From: Pseudoramibacter sp.
GTDB lineage: Bacteria > Bacillota > Clostridia > Eubacteriales > Eubacteriaceae
Length of the DNA: 64,000 nucleotides
Assembly: GCF_022484225.1 (NCBI RefSeq)
Contig: NZ_JAKVLT010000001.1
Location: 620,001 to 684,000 of the forward strand
Reading direction: 5' to 3'
Shown: piece by piece, positions 44,500 through 53,072 of the stretch
Numbering within the stretch: position 1 is the stretch's first letter
How the letters are laid out: the number at the start of each line of letters is the position of its first letter
The notes under the pieces: model-generated
The model's database searches: none
Seen by the model: the letters and a program-made list of their open reading frames with translations, nothing else
What the model was told of the DNA's origin: nothing
Translations under genes and position numbers: made by a program

Positions 44500-45987
44500 T
44501 TGAGTAACGATGGGCGTATTATTTCGCTGAAGCATAGAATTCTTTACAACGTTGCAAAAAAAGCCTTTGAGGGGACGCTGGAAGAAGAAAGGGATCAGCT
44601 GCCGGAAGAAATTATTCCCGGGATGATTCCCCATTACCGCTGCTGCGTTTACAAAGAAAGAGAAGTGGTCCGCCAGCGGATCCGCCTGGCCGAAGGCAAG
44701 GCCCCGGGACCTGTGGACAACGGCAATATCATCCAGGTCATCGAACCGGCCTGCGCCGACTGCCCGATTTCCAGCTATGTGGTCACGGACAACTGCCAGA
44801 ACTGCATCGGCAAAGCCTGCCTCAGTGCCTGCCGCTTCGGAGCGATTCACCCTGGCGAAAAACGCTCCCGCATCGATGCCAACAAATGCCGTGAATGCGG
44901 CATGTGCGCGAAGGCCTGCCCGTACAACGCGATCGCCCATTTGGTGCGGCCGTGCAAGAACTCATGCCCGGTCAACGCGCTGACGTACAACGAAGACGGC
45001 CTGTCGGTCATCGACGAAGAAAAGTGCATCCGCTGCGGCCAGTGCATCCATTCGTGTCCCTTTGGCGCGATCTCGACGAAAACGTCGGTGGTGGACGTGG
45101 TCAACGCCATCAAGAGCGACACGCCGGTATATCTGATGATCGCTCCTGCGGTCGAAGGCCAGTACGGCAAGGACATCACCATGGCCAGCTGGCGGAAGGC
45201 TGCGAAGGAAATCGGCTTCGAAGACTTTATCGAAGTGGGTCTCGGCGGCGACCTGACGACAGCGGCTGAAGCGCCGGAATGGTACGAAGCTTTCAAGAAA
45301 GGCGAAAAGCGGACGACGTCCTGCTGCCCGGCTTTTGTCAATTTGATTCTGCGCCATTATCCGGAAAACAAGGACAACATTTCGACGGCCCTTTCGCCGA
45401 TGTGCGAACTGTCCCGCCTGATCAAGGCTGAACATCCGGGATGCATCACCGTTTTCGCCGGCCCGTGCACCGCGAAAAAATCCGAAGTGGTCGATCAGAA
45501 AATTCCGGGAAATGCCGATTACGTCTTGACATTTTCTGAACTCCATGCCATCATGAAAGCCGCTGGTGTGGAACTGGAACCGGTCGAAGAAGATTATCAG
45601 CAGGCTTCGGTTTTCGGCAAACGCTACGCGGACGTCGGCGTCGCCCAGTCCTGTATCGAATATCTTAAAGAACAGGGCTATCCCGATGTGGATCAGATGA
45701 AGGTCAAGAGCGTCAGCGGCGGAAAAGCCTGCAAGACGACCATGATGATGATGGGCAAGGGACGCCTGAAAGAAGACTTTATCGAAGGCATGGCCTGCGA
45801 AGGCGGCTGCAGCCACGGCCCCCACGCCCACGATGACACGCGGAAGGCCATGAAAGACCGGGATAAGATGATCGACGATGCAGACCGGCGGACAATCAAG
45901 GACAACTTGAACCGTTTCGATCTGACGAAGTTCAACATGCATCGCGAAGGCCCGCTGCCGGATCCGAAAGCCGGACGGGCAGAGTAA
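44500..45987 (+). CDS. Monomeric [FeFe] hydrogenase, probable group B
   Basis: Stand-alone [FeFe] hydrogenase (495 residues from 44500) that would interconvert protons and H2 with an unknown electron partner. After a helical N-terminus come many cysteines for Fe-S clusters, including CxxCxxxxC-type CQNCIGKACLSAC and two ferredoxin motifs (CRECGMCAKACPYNA; CIRCGQCIHSCPFGA). The H-cluster domain has L1 TSCCPAF (about 272-278), L2 GPCTAKKSE (about 321-329) and L3 MACEGGCSHGP (about 431-441). These variants (PAF, not PGW; AKKSE) resemble the poorly studied group B. The TTG at 44500 follows AAGGAGG by eight bases; an ATG at 44467 would put that site inside the gene. No maturase genes (hydEFG) are in the window. 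Confidence 0.87.
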   Translation: MSNDGRIISLKHRILYNVAKKAFEGTLEEERDQLPEEIIPGMIPHYRCCVYKEREVVRQRIRLAEGKAPGPVDNGNIIQVIEPACADCPISSYVVTDNCQNCIGKACLSACRFGAIHPGEKRSRIDANKCRECGMCAKACPYNAIAHLVRPCKNSCPVNALTYNEDGLSVIDEEKCIRCGQCIHSCPFGAISTKTSVVDVVNAIKSDTPVYLMIAPAVEGQYGKDITMASWRKAAKEIGFEDFIEVGLGGDLTTAAEAPEWYEAFKKGEKRTTSCCPAFVNLILRHYPENKDNISTALSPMCELSRLIKAEHPGCITVFAGPCTAKKSEVVDQKIPGNADYVLTFSELHAIMKAAGVELEPVEEDYQQASVFGKRYADVGVAQSCIEYLKEQGYPDVDQMKVKSVSGGKACKTTMMMMGKGRLKEDFIEGMACEGGCSHGPHAHDDTRKAMKDRDKMIDDADRRTIKDNLNRFDLTKFNMHREGPLPDPKAGRAE

Positions 45988-45997
45988 AAATAAAAGC

Positions 45998-46025
45998 AAC
46001 CCAGCTGCTTTGCAGCTGGGTTTTT
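45998..46025 (+). terminator. Terminator of hydrogenase gene
   Basis: An 11-bp stem (AACCCAGCTGC/GCAGCTGGGTT) with a three-T loop is followed by T. Confidence 0.9.
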
Positions 46026-46043
46026 AATTGTCAGGAGGTTAAG

Positions 46044-47804
46044 ATGTCGGCATCGAAAACGCCAAAAGAACAAAGAAGAACGAAAATAGAAAACGGATTG
46101 ATTTACGCCCTGGTGGTGTGGTGCGCCGCCATGCTGGTGCTCAGCTTCATGCCGAGCCACATGATTGAGCGGCGGGTGCTCGCGTATTTTGAAATGGACC
46201 GGATGATTCAGCGGGCCATCTCAGCGGTGCTGTTCGTGGCTTTCTGGCATTTGAGACGCCGCCGCCACGGCGCATGGGTCATGACGGTTTTCTTTCTGGG
46301 GCTCAACGTGGTGCTCCAGTGTCTGGATCTCCTGTGGAGGTGGCATCAGGGCAAGGCGATGCTGCCGTCCGCCGTCATTCTCGCCGTCATGCTCTTTTTC
46401 TTCATAGGCTTTCAGGTGTTCCGGAAGGATTTCTGTTTTCCCGCTTCGCGCCGGTCTTTGAAAAAATCGCTGCTGTGGATCACTGTCGCCCTGGCGGCCG
46501 TGGTGTTCAACGCCGCCGTGACCGCGCATTTCTTCGGCGGGCACCGTTATTTTGTGGGCAGCCTGGGGTATGTGTTGAGCCTGCTTTTCGGCGGCTATTC
46601 CAAGCTTTTTACCGCGATCAGGCAAAGCGGACAGATCGCCAATCTTCACGTCTGGCGCTTTTACGTTTTTGAACGGAATTGTTTCTGGTTCAGCTGGTTC
46701 TGCATCGTGGCGGCCGTCGTCGGCATTTTCAGGCCCTGGCTCATCGAGCAGAACCGCAGCGAAGAAGATCTTCAGCACGCCCGGACCCTGCTCAAACTTT
46801 ACGGCCAGAATCCGTGTTCTTATTTGACCCTTGAAGACGACAAAACCCTTTATTTCGGGAAAAACGTCGACGGCGTGGTGCCTTACGGCATATCGGGTTC
46901 GACCATCATCATCAACGGCGACCCCATCTGCGCCGACGAAGACTTTCCGGCGCTGCTCAGTGAATTTAAACAGTTCTGCATCCGGGCGGGCTACGATCTT
47001 TTTTTCCTCATTGTGACGGATCATTACCTCAAAGATTACAAAGAACAGGGTTTTGGTATCTGCAAGTGCGGGGTGGAAGCGCGCTTTGATCTTCAGGCCT
47101 ACGACCTCCACGGGAAAAAGGGCGCGAAAATGCGCATGAACATCAACCACGCGAAGCGGGCCGGCGTCGAAGTCCGGGAATACAAGCCTCTGAAGCAACG
47201 CGATATGGAAATCGAACACGCCTTCGACCGCATCACCCGGGAATGGCTCGGGGGCAAAAAGAGTTCGATGCTGGTGTTCACCATGGGCACCGTCGGCCTT
47301 GACCGGCCCCTGGACAAGCGCTATTTTTACGCGTTGGATCAGAACGGTGAAATCTGCGCCTTTATCGTCTACGTGCCCTTTATGCACAACGAAGGCTACA
47401 TGGCGGATGTGACGCGGCGAGGCAAGAACGCTCCGGGGGGCGTCATGGAAACCATCAATTACCACGCCTTTCAGGTTTTTGCTTCAGAAGGCTGCAAGTA
47501 CGCGAGTCTGGGCTGCGCGCCCCTGGCGGGACTGGAACCCGGCGAACAGCAGGGCAGCCCCGGCGTCGAAAAGCTCCTCAAATTCGGCTACGACAAATTA
47601 AACGCCTGCTACGGCTTCCGGGATTTGTACCAGGCCAAGAAAAAATACAGCCCGACCTGGTGGGTGCCGTCCTATTTTGTGTATCTGCCGTCGCCGCCTA
47701 CACCGAAGATGTATTACGGGATGATCCGCATCCAAAATCCCAAGGGCATGAAAGACTACGCAGCGTCCATTCTCCGGCAGGCCTTTAAAAAGAAGGACCG
47801 ATGA
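46044..47804 (+). CDS. MprF-like membrane protein with DUF2156 acyltransferase domain
   Basis: A 586-residue membrane protein with about six N-terminal helices (about 18-230) and a cytoplasmic DUF2156 domain, the catalytic half of MprF, which moves lysine or alanine from aminoacyl-tRNA to phosphatidylglycerol. The domain has YLTLEDDKTLYFGKN, MRMNINHAKRAGVEVREY (conserved Asn-His region), GYMADVTRR and YASLGCAPLAGL with a typical C-terminal WWVPSYFVYLP. It is shorter than full MprF (about 840 residues) because the large N-terminal flippase part is reduced. It could be an aminoacyl-lipid synthase without flipping function. It stands alone between two terminated units, with AGGAGG before the ATG. 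Confidence 0.8.
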   Translation: MSASKTPKEQRRTKIENGLIYALVVWCAAMLVLSFMPSHMIERRVLAYFEMDRMIQRAISAVLFVAFWHLRRRRHGAWVMTVFFLGLNVVLQCLDLLWRWHQGKAMLPSAVILAVMLFFFIGFQVFRKDFCFPASRRSLKKSLLWITVALAAVVFNAAVTAHFFGGHRYFVGSLGYVLSLLFGGYSKLFTAIRQSGQIANLHVWRFYVFERNCFWFSWFCIVAAVVGIFRPWLIEQNRSEEDLQHARTLLKLYGQNPCSYLTLEDDKTLYFGKNVDGVVPYGISGSTIIINGDPICADEDFPALLSEFKQFCIRAGYDLFFLIVTDHYLKDYKEQGFGICKCGVEARFDLQAYDLHGKKGAKMRMNINHAKRAGVEVREYKPLKQRDMEIEHAFDRITREWLGGKKSSMLVFTMGTVGLDRPLDKRYFYALDQNGEICAFIVYVPFMHNEGYMADVTRRGKNAPGGVMETINYHAFQVFASEGCKYASLGCAPLAGLEPGEQQGSPGVEKLLKFGYDKLNACYGFRDLYQAKKKYSPTWWVPSYFVYLPSPPTPKMYYGMIRIQNPKGMKDYAASILRQAFKKKDR

Positions 47805-47808
47805 GAAA

Positions 47809-47837
47809 TTGCGCCGGCGGGCGGTGCATGATATAAT
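47809..47837 (+). promoter_or_regulatory. trpS promoter
   Basis: TTGCGC (47809-47814), a 17-bp spacer and consensus TATAAT (47832-47837) lie about 50 bp before trpS. The leader is too short for a T-box. Confidence 0.72.
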
Positions 47838-47885
47838 ACAAAAATGTAAACGCAATATCAACAAACCTTTAAAGGAGAATCATAT

Positions 47886-48932
47886 ATGAAAAAAATAATT
47901 TTGACCGGAGACCGCCCGACCGGCCGGCTGCATGTGGGGCATTACGTTGGGTCTCTTAAAGAACGGGTGAGACTGCAGAATTCCGGCGAATTTGACGACA
48001 TCTACATCATGATCGCCGACGCCCAGGCCCTCACGGACAATGCCGAACATCCGGAAAAAGTCAGACAGAACATCACCCAGGTGGCCCTGGACTACCTGGC
48101 CTGCGGGCTGGACCCGGAAAAATCGGTCATGTTTATTCAGTCCACTGTGCCGGAACTGACGGAGCTGAGCTTTTATTACATGAACCTGGTCACCGTGTCC
48201 CGGGTGCAGCGCAACCCGACGGTGAAGGCGGAAATCAAGCAGCGGGGATTTGAAGCCAGCATCCCCATGGGCTTTTTCAGCTATCCTATCAGCCAGGCGG
48301 CGGACATCACGGCCTTCCACGCCACGACGGTGCCGGCCGGAGAAGATCAGGAACCGATGATCGAACAGTGCCGGGAAATCGTGCGCAAGTTCAACGCGGT
48401 GTACGGGGAAACTTTGACCGAACCGGAAATCGTTCTGCCTCAGAACGCGGCGTGCCTGCGTCTGCCGGGGCTGGACGGCAAGGAAAAAATGAGCAAATCC
48501 CTGGGCAACTGCATTTATCTTTCCGAAGAACCGGAAGACATCAAGAAGAAAGTCATGTCCATGTTCACCGACCCCAATCACCTCAGGGTGCAGGATCCGG
48601 GACAGGTGGAAGGCAATCCGGTGTTCACTTATCTCGATGCGTTCTGTGAACCCGGCGATTTCGAAGCCTTCTGGCCGGATTACGCGAACCTCGACGAAGT
48701 CAAGGCCCATTACAGGAAGGGCGGCCTCGGCGATGTGAAGGTCAAGCGCTTCCTCAACGATGTGATCCAGGAACGGCTGCGTCCGATTCGGGAACGCCGG
48801 AAATCATGGGAAAAACGCCTGCCCGATGTGTACGACATGCTGAAGGCGAACTGCGAAAAGGCCGAAGGGGTTGCGGCCCAGACCCTGGCGGAAGTCCGTC
48901 ACGCGATGCGCATCGATTATTTTGCAGATTAA
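47886..48932 (+). CDS. trpS: Tryptophanyl-tRNA synthetase
   Basis: Class I synthetase of 348 residues. The HIGH-type motif is HVGH (16-19) in TGDRPTGRLHVGHYVGS, and KMSKS lies at about 201-205 (GKEKMSKSLGN). The tryptophan-pocket region PVGEDQ-type motif is present as VPAGEDQEPMIEQCREI. AAAGGAG precedes the ATG. It has its own promoter and terminator. Confidence 0.96.
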   Translation: MKKIILTGDRPTGRLHVGHYVGSLKERVRLQNSGEFDDIYIMIADAQALTDNAEHPEKVRQNITQVALDYLACGLDPEKSVMFIQSTVPELTELSFYYMNLVTVSRVQRNPTVKAEIKQRGFEASIPMGFFSYPISQAADITAFHATTVPAGEDQEPMIEQCREIVRKFNAVYGETLTEPEIVLPQNAACLRLPGLDGKEKMSKSLGNCIYLSEEPEDIKKKVMSMFTDPNHLRVQDPGQVEGNPVFTYLDAFCEPGDFEAFWPDYANLDEVKAHYRKGGLGDVKVKRFLNDVIQERLRPIRERRKSWEKRLPDVYDMLKANCEKAEGVAAQTLAEVRHAMRIDYFAD

Positions 48933-48948
48933 GGCGGCATAATGAGGA

Positions 48949-48971
48949 CCCGGGGAAACCCGGGATTTTTT
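48949..48971 (+). terminator. Terminator of trpS
   Basis: A 6-bp CCCGGG/CCCGGG stem closed by a GAAA tetraloop is followed by A and six T. Confidence 0.85.
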
Positions 48972-49076
48972 GTTTTTCAGTAAAAAACAGACAGTCGTGG
49001 TATAATAAATAAAATTTAAAGAAAATCAAAATGTATCATAAAATAACGAATTGTCTAAGGAAAGGACGGTGATTTT

Positions 49077-50234
49077 TTGAGAAAACGCCATTTAGCGATT
49101 TTAGGCTCCACAGGGTCCATCGGCACCCAGACCCTGGATGTGGTGAAAATGCATCCCGATTTGTTGGAAGTGACGGCCCTGGGATGCTGCCGATCGATCG
49201 ATCTGGCCGAAAAACAGGCGCGGGCATTCAAGCCGAAACTGGTGGCGGTTTACGACGAAACCCAGGCCGCAGTGCTGAAGACCCGCTTGTCCGACACGGG
49301 CATCACTGTCGTGTCCGGGATGGCGGGCCTCATCGAACTGGCCACCCAGCCCGAAGCCGATACGGTGGTGACGGCGATTGTCGGCATGATCGGCGTACAA
49401 CCGACGGTGGCGGCCATCAAAGCCGGCAAGGACATTGCACTGGCCAACAAGGAAACCTGCGTGACGGCGGGACATATCATCATGCCTCTGGCGGCTGCGC
49501 ATCATGTGCAGATTCTGCCGGTGGATTCCGAACACTCGGCCATTTTTCAGTCCCTTCAGGGGCGCGCCCATTCCAAAATCAAAAAAATTCTGCTGACTGC
49601 ATCCGGCGGCCCGTTCCGGGGCATGAGCCGGGACGAACTGGCCCAGGTGACCGTCGACGACGCCCTGGCCCATCCCACCTGGCAGATGGGACCCAAGGTG
49701 ACCGTGGATTCTGCGACCATGGTGAACAAGGGGTTAGAGGTCATCGAAGCGAAGTGGCTGTTCGATGTGCCGCCGGACGCGATTCAGGTGGTGATCCAGC
49801 CCCAGAGCATCATTCACTCCATGGTGGAATACGAAGACCATTCGGTCATCGCCCAGCTCGGCACCTCCGACATGCGCATCCCGATTCAGTACGCCCTGAC
49901 CTGGCCGGAACATCTGCCCTCGCCGGCAGAAGAGCTGGATTTTGCGGCGCTGAAATCCCTGGATTTTGACGTGCCGGACAACGACACCTTCAGGGGGCTG
50001 CCCCTGGCGGTGGAAGCGATCAAGGCCGGCGGGTCCATGCCCTGCGTCTTTAACGCCGCCAACGAATGGGCCAACGCGGCGTTCCGGCGCGGCCAGATCC
50101 GTTTTCTGGACATCTACCGCGTGATCGAGGATGTCATGGGAAGACACGGAGTCACCGCGGCGCCGTCCGTAGAGGAAATACAGGAAATTGCCAATGAAAC
50201 CTTCGAATACTGCGAAAAAAAATATCAAAAATAA
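49077..50234 (+). CDS. dxr: 1-deoxy-D-xylulose 5-phosphate reductoisomerase
   Basis: Second enzyme of the MEP isoprenoid pathway (385 residues), making MEP with NADPH. The NADPH-binding start is LAILGSTGSIGTQTLDVV; ALANKETCVTAG and VDSEHSAIFQSLQG hold metal and substrate ligands; TASGGPFRG and WQMGPKVTVDSATMVNKGLE follow (two segments). Translation starts at TTG (49077) behind AAGGAAAGGACGG; an upstream GTG meets a stop. It overlaps dxs by 41 bp. The usual neighbours cdsA, rseP and ispG are not here. Confidence 0.95.
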   Translation: MRKRHLAILGSTGSIGTQTLDVVKMHPDLLEVTALGCCRSIDLAEKQARAFKPKLVAVYDETQAAVLKTRLSDTGITVVSGMAGLIELATQPEADTVVTAIVGMIGVQPTVAAIKAGKDIALANKETCVTAGHIIMPLAAAHHVQILPVDSEHSAIFQSLQGRAHSKIKKILLTASGGPFRGMSRDELAQVTVDDALAHPTWQMGPKVTVDSATMVNKGLEVIEAKWLFDVPPDAIQVVIQPQSIIHSMVEYEDHSVIAQLGTSDMRIPIQYALTWPEHLPSPAEELDFAALKSLDFDVPDNDTFRGLPLAVEAIKAGGSMPCVFNAANEWANAAFRRGQIRFLDIYRVIEDVMGRHGVTAAPSVEEIQEIANETFEYCEKKYQK

Positions 50235-52146
50235 AACCGGGCAGCGCCGCATCCAGCCGTCGATTCTGTCCCAGATCCAGAAGACCGGCGACATCCGCAA
50301 GGTCGATCCCCGGGATTACGATCAGCTGGCGCGGGAGATCCGGCGTTTCCTCATCCAGAAGGTTTCGGTCACCGGGGGCCACCTGGCGTCCAACCTCGGA
50401 ACCGTGGAGCTGACCATGGCCCTGCACCTGGCCTTTGATTTTTCCAAAGACCGCATCGTCTTCGACGTGGGGCATCAGTCCTACGTGCATAAAATTTTGA
50501 CGGGGCGGAAAGACGGCTTTGACACCCTTCGCCAGTACGGCGGCCTCAGCGGCTTTCCCAAGCGCAGCGAGAGCGTGACGGACGCCTTTGACACCGGGCA
50601 CGCCTCCAACAGCGTGTCGGCGGCGCTGGGGATGGCCTGCGCCCGGGATTTGAAGGGGGACCGCAACGCGGTAATCGCCGTCATCGGCGACGGGGCCTCC
50701 ACCGGCGGCATGTTCTTCGAGGCGCTGAACAACGCAGGGCGGATGAAGCGCAACCTCATCATCGTGCTCAACGACAATGAAATGTCCATTTCGCCGAATT
50801 TGAGCGGCCTGGCGGTTTACTTGAGCGAACTGCGCACCGCATCTTCTTATACGGATCTCAAAGAACACGTAAAGCGCCGTCTGGCCCACCTGCCGAAAAT
50901 CGGGGAGCCCATTGCGGATCATCTGAGCAATGTAAAGGAAGGCATCAAGAACATGATGATTCCGGAAATGCTCTTTGAAAATTTCGGGGTGACCTATCTC
51001 GGCCCGGTGGACGGCACCAACGTCCAGCAGATGGTGCGCACGTTCCGGGATGCGCGGAAGCTTCAGAAGGCCGTGCTCGTGCACGTGATTACCAAAAAGG
51101 GCCGGGGGTACGAACCGGCGGAGCAGCACCCGGACAAATTCCACGGCATCGGCCCCTTTGAAATTGAAACGGGGCAGTTAAAACACCCGAAGACCCGGCC
51201 GGGGTGGTCCCAGATTTTCGGCCAGGCGATGGTGGAAGAAGGCGCCCGCTGCAGCCGACTTGTGGGCATCACAGCGGCCATGGCCGACGGGACGGGGCTC
51301 AAGGCCTTTGGCCTGCGCTACCCGGAACGCTTTTTCGATGTGGGCATCGCCGAAGAACACGCAGTGACCTTCGCCGGCGGCCTCGCCACCCAGGGGATGA
51401 TTCCCGTGGTCGCGGTGTACTCCACCTTTCTCCAACGGGCTTATGACCAGATCATGGAAGATGTCTGCCTGCAGAATCTCCACGTGATTTTCGCCGTGGA
51501 CCGGGCCGGACTGGTGGGGCAGGACGGCGAAACCCATCAGGGCATTTTTGACGTGTCTTTTCTGGCGCAGATGCCCAACATAACGGTGCTGGAACCGAAA
51601 AATGCCTGGGAACTCAAGGCCATGCTTCACGAGGCAATCTACAAGATGACCGGACCGGTGGCCATCCGCTACAGCCGGGGCACGGCTTCGACGGCTTTCG
51701 GGGAACACCGCAGGCCGGTGGGCGATTTAAAATCCGAGGTCCTCAGGGAAGGGGAGGATGCAACCCTTTTTGCCCTGGGGCATTTGTGCGAAACAGGCGC
51801 CGCGATGTGCGACCGGCTGGAAACCGAGTACGGGATTCGCTGCGGGCTGGTCAACATCCGCTGTTTGAAGCCGATGGATACCGAGACCCTCCGCCAAATG
51901 GCAAAGCGGGGTCCGGTCATCACCTTTGAGGACAACGTCCGGACCGGCGGATTTGGGCAGCGGGCCGCAGCGTGGCTCGCCGAGCACGAACCGGGGCGGC
52001 GGATATTAATCATGGCGGTGGAAGATCAGTTTGTGCCCCACGGCGCGACCGACGCGCTGATGGCAGAATTGAAATTGGATGCGGCTCAGGGCGCGGCGCG
52101 CATCGCAGACTTTGTCAAACAAGTTCAGAAAAATAAAAATGAATAA
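50194..52146 (+). CDS. dxs: 1-deoxy-D-xylulose-5-phosphate synthase
   Basis: First enzyme of the MEP pathway (650 residues), a TPP-dependent condensation of pyruvate and glyceraldehyde 3-phosphate. The TPP-binding motif GDGASTGGMFFEALNNAG lies at about 165-182, with GHQSYVHKILTGR, SEHAV-type IAEEHAVTFAGGLA, DRAGLVGQDGETHQG and RYSRG further on. The ATG at 50194 lies inside dxr (41-bp overlap) with AGGAA upstream, so translation is likely coupled to dxr. The N-terminus has about 25 extra basic residues. Confidence 0.95.
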   Translation: MKPSNTAKKNIKNKTGQRRIQPSILSQIQKTGDIRKVDPRDYDQLAREIRRFLIQKVSVTGGHLASNLGTVELTMALHLAFDFSKDRIVFDVGHQSYVHKILTGRKDGFDTLRQYGGLSGFPKRSESVTDAFDTGHASNSVSAALGMACARDLKGDRNAVIAVIGDGASTGGMFFEALNNAGRMKRNLIIVLNDNEMSISPNLSGLAVYLSELRTASSYTDLKEHVKRRLAHLPKIGEPIADHLSNVKEGIKNMMIPEMLFENFGVTYLGPVDGTNVQQMVRTFRDARKLQKAVLVHVITKKGRGYEPAEQHPDKFHGIGPFEIETGQLKHPKTRPGWSQIFGQAMVEEGARCSRLVGITAAMADGTGLKAFGLRYPERFFDVGIAEEHAVTFAGGLATQGMIPVVAVYSTFLQRAYDQIMEDVCLQNLHVIFAVDRAGLVGQDGETHQGIFDVSFLAQMPNITVLEPKNAWELKAMLHEAIYKMTGPVAIRYSRGTASTAFGEHRRPVGDLKSEVLREGEDATLFALGHLCETGAAMCDRLETEYGIRCGLVNIRCLKPMDTETLRQMAKRGPVITFEDNVRTGGFGQRAAAWLAEHEPGRRILIMAVEDQFVPHGATDALMAELKLDAAQGAARIADFVKQVQKNKNE

Positions 52147-52160
52147 CGAGAGGTTTAATC

Positions 52161-52436
52161 ATGGTGACCATTGAATTTCGCCCGGAAGAAATGCGGGCAG
52201 TGGCCCTCGATCAGGGCAAAGTGATCGGCGAATGCACCGTTACGGCGTCGGGCAGAATCTGGCTTCTGACCCACACCGAGGTGGACAAGGCCTACGGCGG
52301 CCAGGGCATCGCCGGGCAGCTGGTGGACAGCGTCGTCGAAGCCGCAAGACAGCAGGGCATTAAGATTCATCCTCTGTGCGACTACGCCCAGAAGCGCTTC
52401 ACACGCCATCGCGACTACGACGACGTCAAGGCATAA
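52161..52436 (+). CDS. Small GNAT-like acetyltransferase (YjdJ/NATD1 type)
   Basis: A 91-residue member of the short GNAT family (Acetyltransf_CG). Only the core is present: ECTVTASGRIWLLTHTEVD followed by the acetyl-CoA loop YGGQGIAGQLVDSVVEAARQQG and IHPLCDYAQKRFTRHRDY with the conserved Cys-Asp-Tyr. Substrates are unknown in all bacteria. AGAGG lies before the ATG. It follows dxs by 14 bp and may be on the same transcript; a bidirectional terminator follows. Confidence 0.88.
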   Translation: MVTIEFRPEEMRAVALDQGKVIGECTVTASGRIWLLTHTEVDKAYGGQGIAGQLVDSVVEAARQQGIKIHPLCDYAQKRFTRHRDYDDVKA

Positions 52437-52480
52437 AAAAACAAGCATCTGATTTGATTTTAAATCAGATGCTTGTTTTT
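52436..52480. terminator. Bidirectional terminator between GNAT and LOG genes
   Basis: A near-perfect 19-bp inverted repeat (52436-52455 and 52462-52480) with A and T tracts at its ends serves both convergent genes. Confidence 0.9.
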
Positions 52481-52494
52481 ATTTTCTGATGATT

Positions 52495-53049
52495 TTAATG
52501 GTAGCGGCGGTCGATTTCCCGGCCGATTTCCCGGTAAATGGCTTCCAGGTTGTCGGCAAAGAGAATCGTATCAAAAGTGGCCTGATCGAGGAAGCCGTGT
52601 TCGACCATTTTATGGTACATTTCCCGCATGGGTTCGTAATACTGGTTGGGGTTGTAGAATACGGCGGGTTTGTCGTGGCGGTGAAGCTTGCGGAGAGAAA
52701 TGATTTCCGTGATTTCTTCGATGGTGCCGGGGCCGCCGGGCAGGGCGATGAAGAAGTCGCCGTAGTCGCGCATCATGGTCTTGCGTTTGGCCATGGTTTT
52801 AACGGTGAAGGTTTTGGTCAGCCCGTCGTGGGGCAGTTCAATGGCCTTCAAAAATTCTGGTATGATGCCGTAGACTTCGCCGCCGGCTTTCAGGGTGGCG
52901 TCGGCAACGGCGCCCATGAGGCCGGTCCAGCCGCCGCCGTAAATGAGCCGGTGGCCGTGCTGGCCGATCCAGGTGCCGAGGGCTTCGGCGTCCTTGCGGT
53001 ACTGGGCGAGGTCGCCGAATTTTGATCCGCAGTAAACGGTGATGTTCAT
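52495..53049 (-). CDS. LOG-family protein (TIGR00730)
   Basis: A 184-residue Rossmann-fold protein of the LOG family, related to cytokinin-activating phosphoribohydrolases that split nucleoside 5'-monophosphates. Motifs are ITVYCGSKFG, YGGGWTGLMGAVADATL and the signature PGGPGTIEEITE (about 111-122). The ATG at 53049 has AAAGGA upstream. It follows the pyrophosphatase gene by 23 bp on the minus strand. Its substrate in a clostridium is not known; many members act on AMP. Confidence 0.9.
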   Translation of the reverse strand: MNITVYCGSKFGDLAQYRKDAEALGTWIGQHGHRLIYGGGWTGLMGAVADATLKAGGEVYGIIPEFLKAIELPHDGLTKTFTVKTMAKRKTMMRDYGDFFIALPGGPGTIEEITEIISLRKLHRHDKPAVFYNPNQYYEPMREMYHKMVEHGFLDQATFDTILFADNLEAIYREIGREIDRRYH

Positions 53050-53072
53050 AGATCTTTTCCTTTCTTTTGTCA

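Noticed and set aside
44962-47465. Long minus-strand frames over the hydrogenase and MprF-like genes
   Set aside because: Both are antisense to clear genes and show no recognisable domains; these are composition artefacts.
48949-48964. CCCGGG repeats after trpS as a Noc site
   Set aside because: They form a GAAA-capped terminator stem and lack the ATTT/AAAT flanks of the Noc consensus.
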